Positions 27,864-38,088 are shown, counted from the first letter of the stretch. The stretch is DNA of 64,000 bases from Candidatus Gastranaerophilales bacterium (GCA_944326485.1 CALVED010000007.1:1-64000), one strand, 5' to 3'. Numbers and translations are program-made. Notes: generated by a model from the letters alone, not told the origin.

Positions 27864-28838
27864 ATGAGTATTAGTGGTGATAAAAAACCGATATCTTTTT
27901 CGTATAACAATACAGAAAGGTGTCAATCGCGTTGTATTACTTGTAATGGATGGAAAACTCCTGCAGAAGTTGCAAAAGATGAAATGAAAACAGAAGAGTG
28001 GAAAAAAGTTCTGTATAATATGCATAACTGGATGGGGAATTATCAGTTTATAATATCTGGCGGCGAGCCTTTTATAAGAGATGATGTATTTGAAATAGCC
28101 GAATATGCAAGTAATTTGGGGGATACAGTAAATGTAGTTACAAATGGACTTGCTCTTGTTGATAAATTAGATAAAGTTTTATATTCGGCATTTAATAATA
28201 TAACTTTCTCTTTAAATGCTGTAGCAAATCCTAAAATACATAACATATCAAGAGGTAGAGAAGATGCCTTCCAGAGAACAATGGATTCACTTCAAAATCT
28301 AAACTATATGAATAAGCACTGTGCAAATCATAAATGGAAAAATATATATTTGTCTACAGTAGTAATGCCGTCTAATTTGTCTGAAATAAGACCTATAGCA
28401 GAATTTTGTAAGATAGAAGGAATAGGTGTAAGTTATCAATTAATGGATAATGGAGATGCTTTTTCAACAGCTGTAAAAAGTGATGAACAAATATACAATA
28501 AAGATATAAAAACTCTGGCTATTGAAGCAATTGAAGAAATGATAGAATTAAAAAAGCAAGGTTATCCAATATGTAACGGATATAGTCAGTTAAGTGCATT
28601 TAAATTATTAATAAATAAACCAGAAGAAATACAGAATATTCAATGTATGGTTGGAGAAAATAATTTTGCAATAGATCCTTACGGAAATTGCAGAATTTGT
28701 TTTTGTATGGAACCTATAGGTAATTTAAAAGAGAGTTTGCCTCAGGATTTGTGGTATAGTCAAAAAGCAAATGAGATAAGAGATAAAATATTAAAATGTA
28801 CCAGAAACTGCAGATTGTTAAATTGTAATTTTAAATAG
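27864..28838 (+). CDS. Radical SAM protein with SPASM-like C terminus
   Basis: A 324-residue radical SAM enzyme. C20, C24 and C27 (CQSRCITC) bind the SAM cluster, followed by IISGGEPFIRDD and NVVTNG. The C terminus has a SPASM-like set: C near FAIDPYGNCRICFC and CTRNCRLLNC. Such proteins modify peptides, proteins or cofactors; the substrate is not apparent and no precursor-peptide gene is adjacent. It starts 2 bases after the GGDEF stop, so it is probably co-transcribed, and a second radical SAM gene follows by 8 bases. Confidence 0.85.
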   Translation: MSISGDKKPISFSYNNTERCQSRCITCNGWKTPAEVAKDEMKTEEWKKVLYNMHNWMGNYQFIISGGEPFIRDDVFEIAEYASNLGDTVNVVTNGLALVDKLDKVLYSAFNNITFSLNAVANPKIHNISRGREDAFQRTMDSLQNLNYMNKHCANHKWKNIYLSTVVMPSNLSEIRPIAEFCKIEGIGVSYQLMDNGDAFSTAVKSDEQIYNKDIKTLAIEAIEEMIELKKQGYPICNGYSQLSAFKLLINKPEEIQNIQCMVGENNFAIDPYGNCRICFCMEPIGNLKESLPQDLWYSQKANEIRDKILKCTRNCRLLNCNFK

Positions 28839-28846
28839 GGTTTTAT

Positions 28847-29833
28847 ATGGAAGAAGTAAAGCGAGAAAAATATATAAGCTGTAAATGGTTAGAATCGGGT
28901 GTATGTTTTGATAATGGAGTTTATGGTTCTAATGTAAAATTATGTTGTTATATGAGTGCCCCTGGTGGTGGCAATTCAATGATTTTTGAAGGGTACAAAG
29001 GGGAAAAAATTAATTGGGAAGAATTTTTTAAAATAAAAAATCAGTATAGAGAAGTTCAAAAAAGAGGGGATACTGTAGAAGGTTGCAGAGGTTGCGTTTT
29101 TCTTGAAGAAAATGACTGGATTCAATCAGACTATATTGACTCTATTATATTTGACCATTTCACAAAATGTAATTGTAATTGTACATATTGTTATACAGAG
29201 GAAGATAAAAAAAGATATAACTCCTTAAAAACATATAATATATTCCCAATAATTGAAGATATGTATAAACGGAACATATTAAAAGTAGGCGGGTCTATAG
29301 GTTTTGGCGGAGGAGAACCAACTATTCTTCCTGAATTCGAAAAATTATTAAATTTTCTTATAAAAAAAGGATTTAGAAATATAAGAGTACCGTCATCAGG
29401 TATAAAATATTCAAGGGTCATAGAAAAGGGAATTAAAACAGGACAAGTTACAGTAGTTGTATCAATAGATAGTTCGAGTTCCGAAACATATCAGAAAATT
29501 AAACAAATTAATGCATATAACGTAGTTAGTAAAAATCTTATAAGGTATGCAAAGGCACAAAAAAATTCATATAATGTAATAAGTAAATATATAATAATTC
29601 CTAATATAAATGATAATAAAACTGAAATAGACGGTTGGTTAAACTTTAATAAAAAGAATAATATCGGAATTATAGTAATAGATATAGAAAATAGCTGGTT
29701 AAATAAATATAGAGAAGATAAACCGGATGAAAAAGTTTTAGATTTAATTAGATATGTTAAAGAAAAATCTCAAATAATGGGCTTTTATAGATTAGAAATT
29801 TGTGATAGAGCAAGGTATTTAATAAAAGATTAA
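28847..29833 (+). CDS. Radical SAM protein with extra N-terminal cysteines
   Basis: A 328-residue radical SAM enzyme. The cluster motif is C108-x3-C112-x2-C115 within KCNCNCTYC, followed by GSIGFGGGEPTILPEF and VPSSGIKYS. It is preceded by about 100 residues with further cysteines (C12, C20, C33, C34 and C80-RG-C83) that could hold an auxiliary cluster. Reaction unknown. It is paired with the radical SAM gene upstream, so the two may act in one pathway. Its stop overlaps the convergent GNAT-like gene by 4 bases. Confidence 0.8.
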   Translation: MEEVKREKYISCKWLESGVCFDNGVYGSNVKLCCYMSAPGGGNSMIFEGYKGEKINWEEFFKIKNQYREVQKRGDTVEGCRGCVFLEENDWIQSDYIDSIIFDHFTKCNCNCTYCYTEEDKKRYNSLKTYNIFPIIEDMYKRNILKVGGSIGFGGGEPTILPEFEKLLNFLIKKGFRNIRVPSSGIKYSRVIEKGIKTGQVTVVVSIDSSSSETYQKIKQINAYNVVSKNLIRYAKAQKNSYNVISKYIIIPNINDNKTEIDGWLNFNKKNNIGIIVIDIENSWLNKYREDKPDEKVLDLIRYVKEKSQIMGFYRLEICDRARYLIKD

Positions 29834-30825
29834 ACTTCAAAACCGCTAAATACAACAGCGTTGTTATAACTTTTAGATTCTTCTCTAATACTTTTGAAAA
29901 AATCACGTACTAAAATTGCATTATTTTGCAACATTTCAAATCTGTTCTTTTTAAAATAGTCGTCAAGCATTTCTCCTGCTTGAAGATATTTTCTGTTTTT
30001 AATGTATAGTTTAAAATTTTTATTTCTTTTTATTATTTTTTTTACAGCAAAAGATAAGATTTGTGGATATAAATCAAAATAATGTGGAGGAATAATTATA
30101 TCCAGAAAATAATTTAAGTTGTCAAAAGTTTTTATTTCAATAAAAGATTTAATTTTTTTATTGGTTTCATCTTCCAGAATGTACTTAAAGTCAAGTTCTG
30201 AATTAAAACCAAAAGATAATTTGTCATTAAATTCTTCTTTTTCTTTAGAAAGGGAATACTTATAAAGAGTAATAAGGTTTTCATTAAATAAATCAGCTGC
30301 TTTTGCAGAGTCAGAATTTTTAAAGGGCTTAAAATTTTTTTCATCTGTATCTGATATTAAGAAATTTACATTAGAAACAGACCAAAGAACCTCAGTCGAA
30401 CAGAACCTGAAACCACAACCTTTAATGAACAAATCAATTAATTCTGTTTGGTTGTCGTTAACAGCAACGTAGAATGTATCAACTCCTCGTGCTCCGAATT
30501 TGGCAATTATATATTCTATCAGTTGTTTACCTGCTTCGTGAGAATTTTTATCTAAAAAAAGTCTTTTTATTTGCCATTTATATGGATTTCCGCTTTGAGC
30601 TTTTACACTTATTAATCCTTTTAAATTATTGTTATTGTCGAAAGCAACATATGTTTCAGGTAATCTTCTTAAATGAACATTATAAAATAGATTCTGCAAA
30701 TATGTAGCAGGAACAGAAACAAAGAATAATCGTCTGTAATTCATAATATTATCAGAACAAACAACGGAGATTAATTTTTTTATATTTATAACATCAGAAA
30801 AACTAATTTTTTTAATTTTAGCCAT
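29830..30825 (-). CDS. GNAT-like acetyltransferase domain protein
   Basis: A 331-residue soluble protein. Residues about 10-130 resemble a GNAT N-acetyltransferase (VAFDNNNNLKGLISV, IKRLFLDKNSHEAGKQLIEYI as the acetyl-CoA loop region, then YVAVNDNQTELIDLFIKGCGFRF). The C-terminal half also looks like a second, degenerate GNAT fold. Substrate unknown. The start at 30825 has GAGGA upstream; longer readings to 31089 add an implausible hydrophobic stretch that runs into the grpE gene. Divergent from grpE. Confidence 0.65.
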   Translation of the reverse strand: MAKIKKISFSDVINIKKLISVVCSDNIMNYRRLFFVSVPATYLQNLFYNVHLRRLPETYVAFDNNNNLKGLISVKAQSGNPYKWQIKRLFLDKNSHEAGKQLIEYIIAKFGARGVDTFYVAVNDNQTELIDLFIKGCGFRFCSTEVLWSVSNVNFLISDTDEKNFKPFKNSDSAKAADLFNENLITLYKYSLSKEKEEFNDKLSFGFNSELDFKYILEDETNKKIKSFIEIKTFDNLNYFLDIIIPPHYFDLYPQILSFAVKKIIKRNKNFKLYIKNRKYLQAGEMLDDYFKKNRFEMLQNNAILVRDFFKSIREESKSYNNAVVFSGFEV

Positions 30826-30917
30826 AAATATATGTTCCTCTATACAAATAATACCCTTTTTTTTTAGTATGTACAAGTATTGTAAAGTATAAAAAGTTAA
30901 GAAAAAATTAATAACTA

Positions 30918-30945
30918 TTGAGTAAAAAAATTGATAAATTATAAT
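30918..30945 (+). promoter_or_regulatory. Probable sigma-70 promoter of grpE-dnaJ
   Basis: TTGAGT (30918-30923), 16-base spacer, TATAAT (30940-30945), 31 bases before the grpE start. No CIRCE element is seen, so HrcA control is not indicated here. Confidence 0.45.
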
Positions 30946-30975
30946 TATATAAGAAGGAAACGAGTAGGGGAATAT

Positions 30976-31635
30976 ATGAAAAGTTTTTTTCAAAATAAAA
31001 TGAATAAGGAAAATCCATTTGTAGATAATACAAATATTCAAGGAGATGAAATAAAAGATATGACTGAAGAAACAAAAGATAGCAAACAAATAGATAATGA
31101 AGAAAATGAAAATAGAGAGAAAGAAGAAGAAATTCTTGAAGAAAATGAAAACAAAGAAATAAATGAAGAAGTTTCAGATAGTGATTCGGAAACTGAAAAA
31201 ATGAAACAAGATTTGGATAATTTGAATAGTCAGTATTTAAGATTAGCTGCAGATTTTGATAATTATAGAAAAAGACAAGCACAAGAAAGAGAATCTCTAT
31301 TAAAGTATGGTGCACAAGAATGCATGAAAAAAATAATAGAAGTAGTTGATAATTTTGATAGAGCAATGCAATCTGTTGAAAATATAGATAATGTGGATAA
31401 AATGAAAGAGACATTTTTTGTATTAAATAAACAGTTAATGGATTCTTTATCAAAATTGGGATTGGAACAAATAAAAAGTGTCGGAGAAAAGTTTGATCCA
31501 AATATGCATGAAGCAATAATGCAGACACAAACAGACGAATATCCTGAAGAAACAATTATAAAAGAACTTCAAAAGGGATACAAGTTGGGAGATAAAGTAA
31601 TAAGACCGGCATTAGTAGATGTAGCAGTAAAATAG
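30976..31635 (+). CDS. grpE: Nucleotide exchange factor GrpE
   Basis: A 219-residue GrpE, which releases ADP from DnaK. It has a long acidic, low-complexity N terminus (residues 20-75), then the coiled coil YLRLAADFDNYRKRQAQERESL, and the C-terminal beta domain ending in GYKLGDKVIRPALVDVAV, the GrpE signature. The start at 30976 is set by the GGGGA site. dnaJ follows by 24 bases; dnaK is not in the window. Confidence 0.95.
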   Translation: MKSFFQNKMNKENPFVDNTNIQGDEIKDMTEETKDSKQIDNEENENREKEEEILEENENKEINEEVSDSDSETEKMKQDLDNLNSQYLRLAADFDNYRKRQAQERESLLKYGAQECMKKIIEVVDNFDRAMQSVENIDNVDKMKETFFVLNKQLMDSLSKLGLEQIKSVGEKFDPNMHEAIMQTQTDEYPEETIIKELQKGYKLGDKVIRPALVDVAVK

Positions 31636-31659
31636 CGTTAGTTGAAAGATTAGAAGATA

Positions 31660-32781
31660 ATGAGTGATTATTATGAAATATTAGGGGTAGTAAGAGAAGC
31701 AACAAAGGAAGAAATAAAAGCAGCGTTTAGAAAGAAAGCGAGGCTGTATCACCCCGATGTAAATAAAGCCCCTGATGCAGAAGAAAAATTCAAAGAATTG
31801 GGCAGAGCATATGAAACATTAATGGATGATAACAAACGTGCTACTTACGACCGTTATGGTGAAGATGGTTTAAAAGATGCAGGTTTTAGCACATCTGGAC
31901 CTTTTGATGCCGGATTTGGTGATCTAAATGATATATTTGAAAGTTTCTTTGGTGGATTTGGATTTTCAGAGAGAGCTACAAATCCAAATAGTCCGCAAAA
32001 TGGTGCAGATTTAAGATTAAATATGCAAATAGAATTTGAAGAAGCAGTATTTGGAGTAGAAAAAGAAGTAAAAATATCACATTTGGAAGTATGTGATGAA
32101 TGTAATGGAACTGGAGCTAAAGCTGGTTCAAAACCGGAGACTTGTCCTACTTGTGGTGGTACAGGTAGAGTTCAACAAGTTACGAATACTCCGTTAGGAA
32201 GTTTCAGACAAATAACTACGTGCCCAAAATGTGGAGGTACAGGGAAAATAAATCCTAATCCTTGTCCAAAATGTAAAGGAGATGGAAGAATAGAAGTAGA
32301 AAGAACTCTTCGAATAAATATTCCTGCAGGTGTTGATAATGGTTCCAGAATAGGATTATCATCCGAAGGAAATTGCGGAAAAAATGGTGGAAGAACCGGA
32401 GATTTAATAGTTGTTTTATATGTAAAAGAGCATAAAGAATTTAAAAGAGAAGGTGTAGATATATACTCGAAGGTAGATATAACATTCCCTCAAGCGGCTC
32501 TTGGCGATACAATAAATGTTAATACCCTTGATGGTATTCAACAATTGGTTATTCCTGCAGGAGTTCAGCAGGATAGAGTCCTTCAAATAAAAGGTGCAGG
32601 TGTACCTATAATTGGAAATGCGTCAAAAAGAGGTAATCATAACTTTATTGTTAAAATAAAGACACCGCAAAATCTTAGTGCGGAAGAAAAACAATTATAT
32701 AATAAACTTTTTGAAATTAATTGTAACAAAAAGCCCTCATCAAATTTCATTGATAAAATGAAGAATGTACTTCATAATTAA
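31660..32781 (+). CDS. dnaJ: Chaperone DnaJ
   Basis: A 373-residue type I DnaJ. The J domain (2-66) includes the essential HPD in LYHPDVNK. A Gly/Phe-rich linker (75-110) follows. The zinc domain has four CxxCxGxG repeats: [24 protein letters not shown] and CPKCKGDG. C-terminal substrate domains include [19 protein letters not shown]. It stimulates DnaK ATPase and delivers clients. Second gene of a grpE-dnaJ unit. Confidence 0.97.
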   Translation: MSDYYEILGVVREATKEEIKAAFRKKARLYHPDVNKAPDAEEKFKELGRAYETLMDDNKRATYDRYGEDGLKDAGFSTSGPFDAGFGDLNDIFESFFGGFGFSERATNPNSPQNGADLRLNMQIEFEEAVFGVEKEVKISHLEVCDECNGTGAKAGSKPETCPTCGGTGRVQQVTNTPLGSFRQITTCPKCGGTGKINPNPCPKCKGDGRIEVERTLRINIPAGVDNGSRIGLSSEGNCGKNGGRTGDLIVVLYVKEHKEFKREGVDIYSKVDITFPQAALGDTINVNTLDGIQQLVIPAGVQQDRVLQIKGAGVPIIGNASKRGNHNFIVKIKTPQNLSAEEKQLYNKLFEINCNKKPSSNFIDKMKNVLHN

Positions 32782-32791
32782 TAGAGGTAGT

Positions 32792-34414
32792 ATGAAATTT
32801 AAATCATTAATATTAATTTTAATAATATTTCTGGTAAATATACTGTCTGCCGAAGCAACACAGCTTCCAACAGAAGTAAAGGATTATTTGGTTTCACAGA
32901 AAAAGGTTCCTCAAATAAGGTTTGACGGAATTGTTGTATATAGTGATGATGTAATGTATATCCCTGTATTTCCTGCATATCCGGAAGAAGTAGAAAAAGT
33001 AAGTATAAAACAAACATATCCCAAAAATCAACAAATGGATCAGCTTCCTGATATGGTATTATTTAATAATAATTTTGCATTGTTAAAGATTATAAGAGTT
33101 GGTCAAAATACTTTAACAGTAAGAACAATTCCAGATTTACCGGTAGAAGTAAAAACCGGAATTTTACCTCAAGATATAATGGTACCAAGAGGATTGGTAT
33201 TTCCCGAAAATCTGGCAGGAATTTTAGGTGATGTACAAGTACCATTAGTGGGTAGTGCTAAATCATCAACATTTGTTTCATCAAGAAAAACAGCCCCTCT
33301 TCCATCAGGGAAAAGAGTTGTTGATACAAAGAGATATAATGTTCCTTCGGAATTAAAAAATAAATTATTTTTTGTTAATAATTTTCAAACAGAATATTTA
33401 CAAGTATTTTCTTCAACTGTATCAGAACCATTATATTCACTGAAGACTTCAGGTGTTATGAAAGATGTAAAACCTGTTTTAGATGGAAAATTTTTACTTG
33501 TAGCAACAAGGAATCAAAAGAATTTAGATGTAGTGGATATAGCAAACGAATATGTTGCAAAACATATTGATTTGACTTCTTTCCCTACTGAAATAGCAGT
33601 TGATGACGTAAATAAAAAAGCATATGTTGCAAGCACGAAAGATGAATCATTATCTGTTATAGATTTAGAATCAATGACAATGAAAGAAAAGATACAATTA
33701 GTAGGTGCACCTAAGTGTTTATCTTTATCTTCTGATGGAACAAGGCTTGCATATGTTGATATGAAAACATCAAGTGTATATGTTTTAGATTTACAAAATA
33801 ATTATGAAAATAAACTTATAACAAGTTTTCCGAATGCAACAAAAATATTATTAAAGGATAATATAATATATGCAATAGCCAGAACAAAACCACAATTAAG
33901 AATAATATACTTTGATTTATTTCAAGATAATAAGTTAACAAAATCAAGGAAACAAAAGAAACAGGAAGAAGAACAGAAAAAATCGGAGCAAAAAGAAGCA
34001 GATGATGTTACAAATGATATAGTATATGACGAAGATTTTGCAATTGAGGCTCCGGTTGAAGAACTTGTAGAGAATGCTAAAACATATTCTACCAGTATAA
34101 AAGATATAAATGTTGGTGCAAAACCTGTAGATATGTATTTAAGAGATGGAAAAATATATATATTATGTGCAGGAAATAATAGTGTATATATTTATGATAC
34201 AGATAAAGGAGCTGTAAGAGAACAAAAACTTTCTGTAGAGGGCTTTTCAAAATCATTTACGCCTGTTCCAAATTCAAAACTGGCAGTTATTACAAATATG
34301 GCAGACTTAAAGTATGTAGTTTTTGATATGGAAAAAGAAAAAGAATTACAAACATATCCTATTAGTGAATATATAAATATGATAACAATATTGGAAAGAA
34401 AAAATGAACGCTGA
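32792..34414 (+). CDS. Exported beta-propeller-like (YncE/NHL-type) protein
   Basis: A 540-residue protein with a signal peptide (MKFKSLILILIIFLVNILSAEA). The middle and C-terminal parts have repeated strands of the type KAYVASTKDESLSVIDLESM, RLAYVDMKTSSVYVLDL and KIYILCAGNNSVYIYDTD, as in YVTN/YncE beta-propellers. A lysine/glutamate-rich insert (about residues 390-420) interrupts the blades. Probably periplasmic or surface-exposed; ligand unknown. The start at 32792 has AGAGG upstream and opens the signal peptide. It overlaps the next gene by 11 bases. Confidence 0.72.
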   Translation: MKFKSLILILIIFLVNILSAEATQLPTEVKDYLVSQKKVPQIRFDGIVVYSDDVMYIPVFPAYPEEVEKVSIKQTYPKNQQMDQLPDMVLFNNNFALLKIIRVGQNTLTVRTIPDLPVEVKTGILPQDIMVPRGLVFPENLAGILGDVQVPLVGSAKSSTFVSSRKTAPLPSGKRVVDTKRYNVPSELKNKLFFVNNFQTEYLQVFSSTVSEPLYSLKTSGVMKDVKPVLDGKFLLVATRNQKNLDVVDIANEYVAKHIDLTSFPTEIAVDDVNKKAYVASTKDESLSVIDLESMTMKEKIQLVGAPKCLSLSSDGTRLAYVDMKTSSVYVLDLQNNYENKLITSFPNATKILLKDNIIYAIARTKPQLRIIYFDLFQDNKLTKSRKQKKQEEEQKKSEQKEADDVTNDIVYDEDFAIEAPVEELVENAKTYSTSIKDINVGAKPVDMYLRDGKIYILCAGNNSVYIYDTDKGAVREQKLSVEGFSKSFTPVPNSKLAVITNMADLKYVVFDMEKEKELQTYPISEYINMITILERKNER

Positions 34415-34955
34415 AACAATTGAATCATTATCACAACTGGAAATAACTGCAGATAAGTTTTGGAATATATCAAGAGATACAGGAAATTTTATCAATATGT
34501 TGATAAAAATGTTGAAATGCAAGAATGTTTTAGAACTTGGCACTTCAAACGGATATTCAGGATTGTGGATAGCAGATGCACTAAAAGAAACAAATGGTCA
34601 TTTAACAACAATAGAGTTTTGGGAAAAAAGGCAATGTATTGCAAGGGAATATTTTCAGAAATGCGGTTTTTCAGATATTATAACTTGTAAAATAGGTTCA
34701 GCATATGATGTTATAAAAAACGAAATAAAAGAACAGTTTGATTTAGTTTTTATAGATGCAAATAAGCAAGAGTATATAAAATATTTTGAGGTAATAGATC
34801 CTCTATTAAAGAGCGGTGGTGTTATATTGGCTGATAATATAACTTCTCATGCGGAAAAAGTTAAACCTTTTGTTAATACTATTTCTAATCGTGATGATTA
34901 TCAAGTTCAAATATTAGATTTGCCGGATGGTTTGTTAATGGCATATAAAAAATAG
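34404..34955 (+). CDS. SAM-dependent O-methyltransferase
   Basis: A 183-residue class I methyltransferase of the caffeoyl-CoA/catechol O-methyltransferase type. Motif I is VLELGTSNGYSGLW; the metal-site region is FDLVFIDANKQEYIKYFE; GGVILADNITSH follows. Members of this group methylate hydroxyls of small molecules. The substrate here is unknown. The start overlaps the preceding gene, so they are co-translated. A longer start in another frame is not supported. Confidence 0.85.
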   Translation: MNAETIESLSQLEITADKFWNISRDTGNFINMLIKMLKCKNVLELGTSNGYSGLWIADALKETNGHLTTIEFWEKRQCIAREYFQKCGFSDIITCKIGSAYDVIKNEIKEQFDLVFIDANKQEYIKYFEVIDPLLKSGGVILADNITSHAEKVKPFVNTISNRDDYQVQILDLPDGLLMAYKK

Positions 34956-34963
34956 GAGTTAAT

Positions 34964-35815
34964 ATGGCTGGAATAATAAAATCTGTAAATGGTGATGAAA
35001 TAGATCTTTCCAGAGTCGGTATTTTTTATAATAAAGAAAATTCAAAAGCAAAATATGTGGGAGAATCAGTACAGAAAGTTCTTAAAGATAATTGGATTGA
35101 CTGTAACATACTTACAACAGATGAATATTCTTGTGATTATTCTTTTGCCATAGTACTTGGTGGAGATGGTACAATATTAAGAACTGCAAGGTATTATGCT
35201 CCTTATGATGTTCCAATATTAGGTATTAATTTGGGAAGATTAGGTTTTTTGTCTCAGGCAAAATCTTCACAAGTAGATGAAGCAATAGATTATATTTTAC
35301 GTGGTGCATTTAAAATTGAAAATAGAATGATGTTAAGTGCAATGCATGGAAAATTAAATGCATTAAATGATATAGTAATAAAAGGTGATGGATTTTCTAG
35401 GACATCAAGATTATATGTTCATATAAATGATAATATAGTTTGTGATTATCTTGCAGATGGGATTATAATATCTACACCAACAGGATCTACTGCCTATACA
35501 TTATCGGCAGGCGGCCCTATTTTAGCCCCAATAATAGAAGCAATAGTTATTGTACCTATTTGTCCTCACACAATGAATGCAAGACCAATAGTTATTCCGT
35601 CAAATGAGGTTATAAAAGTTACATCAAGCCAAAATAAACCATTATTAAAAATATCAGCAGATGGGCAAGAAACATATTCTATAGGAATTAATGAGGCTAT
35701 AGAAGTAAAAAAATGTGATTATGTTACTAAATTAATATTATTAAATTTAGAGAAAAATTCTTTTTACTCGGTGTTAAAAGAAAAATTGCATTGGGGACTT
35801 TCTTGGAAGGGATAA
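34964..35815 (+). CDS. nadK: NAD kinase
   Basis: A 283-residue ATP-NAD kinase making NADP. The GGDGT motif is at residues 66-70 (VLGGDGTILR), followed by GINLGRLGFLS and the second conserved region DGIIISTPTGSTAYTLSAGGPI. Length is typical. AGGAG precedes the ATG. It sits in a run of housekeeping genes with recN starting two bases after its stop. Confidence 0.96.
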   Translation: MAGIIKSVNGDEIDLSRVGIFYNKENSKAKYVGESVQKVLKDNWIDCNILTTDEYSCDYSFAIVLGGDGTILRTARYYAPYDVPILGINLGRLGFLSQAKSSQVDEAIDYILRGAFKIENRMMLSAMHGKLNALNDIVIKGDGFSRTSRLYVHINDNIVCDYLADGIIISTPTGSTAYTLSAGGPILAPIIEAIVIVPICPHTMNARPIVIPSNEVIKVTSSQNKPLLKISADGQETYSIGINEAIEVKKCDYVTKLILLNLEKNSFYSVLKEKLHWGLSWKG

Positions 35816-35816
35816 A

Positions 35817-37469
35817 ATGATAAAATCTGTTTTTGTCAGGAATTATATACTAATAGATGAATTAACTCTTGAATTTGATAAGGGATTTAATGTTTTTACA
35901 GGTGAAACAGGGGCTGGTAAAAGTATTATAATTGGTGCTATTGATGCAGCCTTTGGTGCTAAACTTGCTAAAGATGTTATAAAAACCGGAGCAGATAAAG
36001 CATTAATAGAACTTATAATTTTATTAGATGATGAATTTGATAAATCTATTTTTATAGAAAATGGCATAGAAATACAAAATAATGAAATAATTTTATCAAG
36101 AGAAATATTGCCAGCAACTTCTCGTTCTAGGATAAATGGTGTTCTTGTAACTCAGGAATTTATCAAAGAAATAAGAGAGAGGTTATTAGATATTCATACC
36201 CAGCATCAAAGTTATAATTATGTACAGCCTAAGAACCATATAATTCTTTTAGATAATTTTGCTCTAAAACCGCATAAGGATAATATTATATTATTTAAAG
36301 AAAGGTATGAAAGACTCCAAAATTTAAAAAGAAAACTTTTAAATTTGCAAGATAATGTGAATAAGACAATACAACAGTCAGATTTTCTAAAATTTCAGAT
36401 TAAAGAAATAGAAGATGCAAAAATTGAAGATATTGAAGAATGCGAAAAATTAGAAAAAGAGCTTGATATATTATGTAATATAGAAAAGTTAAAAGAACTT
36501 TCATATTCTTCATATTGGGCTTTATATGGAGATGATTCAAATATAATAAGTGTGCTTGGTAATATAAAATCTAATATTTCAAAATTATCTCAATTGGATG
36601 AAAGCGTTTTGAGTATAGAAGAAGACTTTATAAATGCTTATGAAACATTGAAAGACGTAGCACATAAAATGAGAGATTATTCTGAGTCAAAAGAAAATGA
36701 TAATGAAAAAATTGATTTAATACAAGAAAGACTAAGCTTATTAGAAAAGATTAAGAGAAAATACGGTTCAAATTTAGAAGAAGTTTTAGATACTTATGAT
36801 AAGTTATCTGAAGAATTAAGTGCAATAGAAGTTTCTCAAGATGAGATAACAGTAATAGAAAAAGAAATAAAAGAACTTGAAACTGAAATAGAATGCTTGG
36901 CTAATGTGATAAGCGGAGCGAGAAAAGAATTAGCAAAGGTTTTATCAAAAGCAGTAACAGAAGAATTAGAAAAATTAGAACTTCCAAAATCAAAATTTGA
37001 AATAGAAGTAAAAGATTCAACAATGAATGAAAGAGGAAAAGACATTGTTGAGTTTATGATATCAACAAATGTGTCAGAACCGGTAAAACCATTAGCTAAA
37101 ACAGCTTCTGGCGGTGAAATATCCAGAATAATGCTTGCCATAAAAACAATATTTGCACAAGCAGATTCAACAAATACTGTTATATTTGATGAAATAGATA
37201 CGGGAGTATCTGGGAAAGCTTCACAAGCAATAGCAGATGAGTTGGTAGATTTATCAAAAACTCATCAGGTTATATTGATAACCCATCAACCAATAATTGC
37301 TTCAAAAGCGGATTCTCATTTCTATGTTAAGAAAGAACAGGCAGAAAAAACGAAAGTAAATGTATACAAGTTAGAAGGAGAGAATAGAGTTAAAGCTATT
37401 GCTCTTCTTGCGGCTGGTGATATAAATGAAGAATCTACTTCTTTTGCTAAAAATTTATTAGGAGTATAA
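35817..37469 (+). CDS. recN: DNA repair protein RecN
   Basis: A 550-residue SMC-like ATPase for double-strand break repair. Walker A is TGETGAGKSIIIGA near residue 30; a long coiled coil occupies about 150-370; the ABC signature TASGGEISRIMLAI and Walker B VIFDEIDTGVSGKASQAIA are near the C terminus. Full length. The ATG overlaps the end of the nadK unit, suggesting coupling. Confidence 0.97.
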   Translation: MIKSVFVRNYILIDELTLEFDKGFNVFTGETGAGKSIIIGAIDAAFGAKLAKDVIKTGADKALIELIILLDDEFDKSIFIENGIEIQNNEIILSREILPATSRSRINGVLVTQEFIKEIRERLLDIHTQHQSYNYVQPKNHIILLDNFALKPHKDNIILFKERYERLQNLKRKLLNLQDNVNKTIQQSDFLKFQIKEIEDAKIEDIEECEKLEKELDILCNIEKLKELSYSSYWALYGDDSNIISVLGNIKSNISKLSQLDESVLSIEEDFINAYETLKDVAHKMRDYSESKENDNEKIDLIQERLSLLEKIKRKYGSNLEEVLDTYDKLSEELSAIEVSQDEITVIEKEIKELETEIECLANVISGARKELAKVLSKAVTEELEKLELPKSKFEIEVKDSTMNERGKDIVEFMISTNVSEPVKPLAKTASGGEISRIMLAIKTIFAQADSTNTVIFDEIDTGVSGKASQAIADELVDLSKTHQVILITHQPIIASKADSHFYVKKEQAEKTKVNVYKLEGENRVKAIALLAAGDINEESTSFAKNLLGV

Positions 37470-37478
37470 ATATTTAAA

Positions 37479-37883
37479 ATGATTTCCATAAATGATTTAT
37501 TTTTAATTTTTATCGGTGGTGGAATTGGTTCTGTTTTTAGATATTTAACTAATTTATTCTTTTCAAAAATATATTTTATAAAATTGCAAAGTGTTTTACT
37601 CGGGACTTTAACAGTAAACATAATAGGAAGTTTAATTTTGGGATTTGCATTCTCTTTTTTTATGAATAAATTGGGAATTCCAAACAATATAAAACTTGCA
37701 ATTAGTGTTGGATTTTGTGGCGGTTTAACAACATTTTCAACATTTTCTTTAGAAACATATAACTTAATTAAAAACGGTGAAATTTTATATTCTATAGTAT
37801 ATGTAATATTAAATGTGTTAATTTGTGTTTTAATGATTGCATTAGGACTATATTTAGGAAATATTACATCAAAAGTATTTTAA
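37479..37883 (+). CDS. crcB: Fluoride ion channel CrcB/Fluc
   Basis: A 134-residue four-helix membrane protein of the Fluc family, which exports fluoride as a dual-topology dimer. Diagnostic motifs are GGGIGSVFRYL, GTLTVNIIGSLILG and GFCGGLTTFSTFSLE. A single full-length copy suggests a homodimer. No fluoride riboswitch is visible upstream; recN ends 9 bases before it. Confidence 0.94.
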   Translation: MISINDLFLIFIGGGIGSVFRYLTNLFFSKIYFIKLQSVLLGTLTVNIIGSLILGFAFSFFMNKLGIPNNIKLAISVGFCGGLTTFSTFSLETYNLIKNGEILYSIVYVILNVLICVLMIALGLYLGNITSKVF

Positions 37884-37973
37884 AGTTTTATAAATAATAA
37901 AAATAAATAATCTATTTCATATCTAATTGGCTAATTATAAACATATTATTTGTTGATAAATTAAAGAAAATAG

Positions 37974-38088
37974 TCATAGAAAGAATTCACGATAATAAGA
38001 AAGAGTGAGTTAATTCTTAATCGGCATTTTTAAAATATGAACATTTTGTTAGAAAAAATGACACAGTAGAAAGTAAGATGCTAAATAA
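37974..38088 (+). repeat. Strongly decayed copy of the GTGAG hairpin repeat
   Basis: AAGAATTCACGATAATAAG, AGAGTGAGTTAATTCTT and ACATTTTGTTAG...ATGCTAAATAA align in order with the full repeat, keeping the first hairpin (AAGAATT / AATTCTT). The centre is missing. Same orientation. It ends just before the dehydrogenase start at 38102. Confidence 0.5.

Noticed and set aside
30826..31089. N-terminal extension of the GNAT-like protein
   Set aside because: The extra 88 codons are hydrophobic nonsense antisense to grpE; a proper ribosome site precedes the ATG at 30825.
37470..37480. Fluoride riboswitch for crcB
   Set aside because: Only 9 bases separate recN and crcB, with no room for the aptamer and no matching motif in the end of recN.
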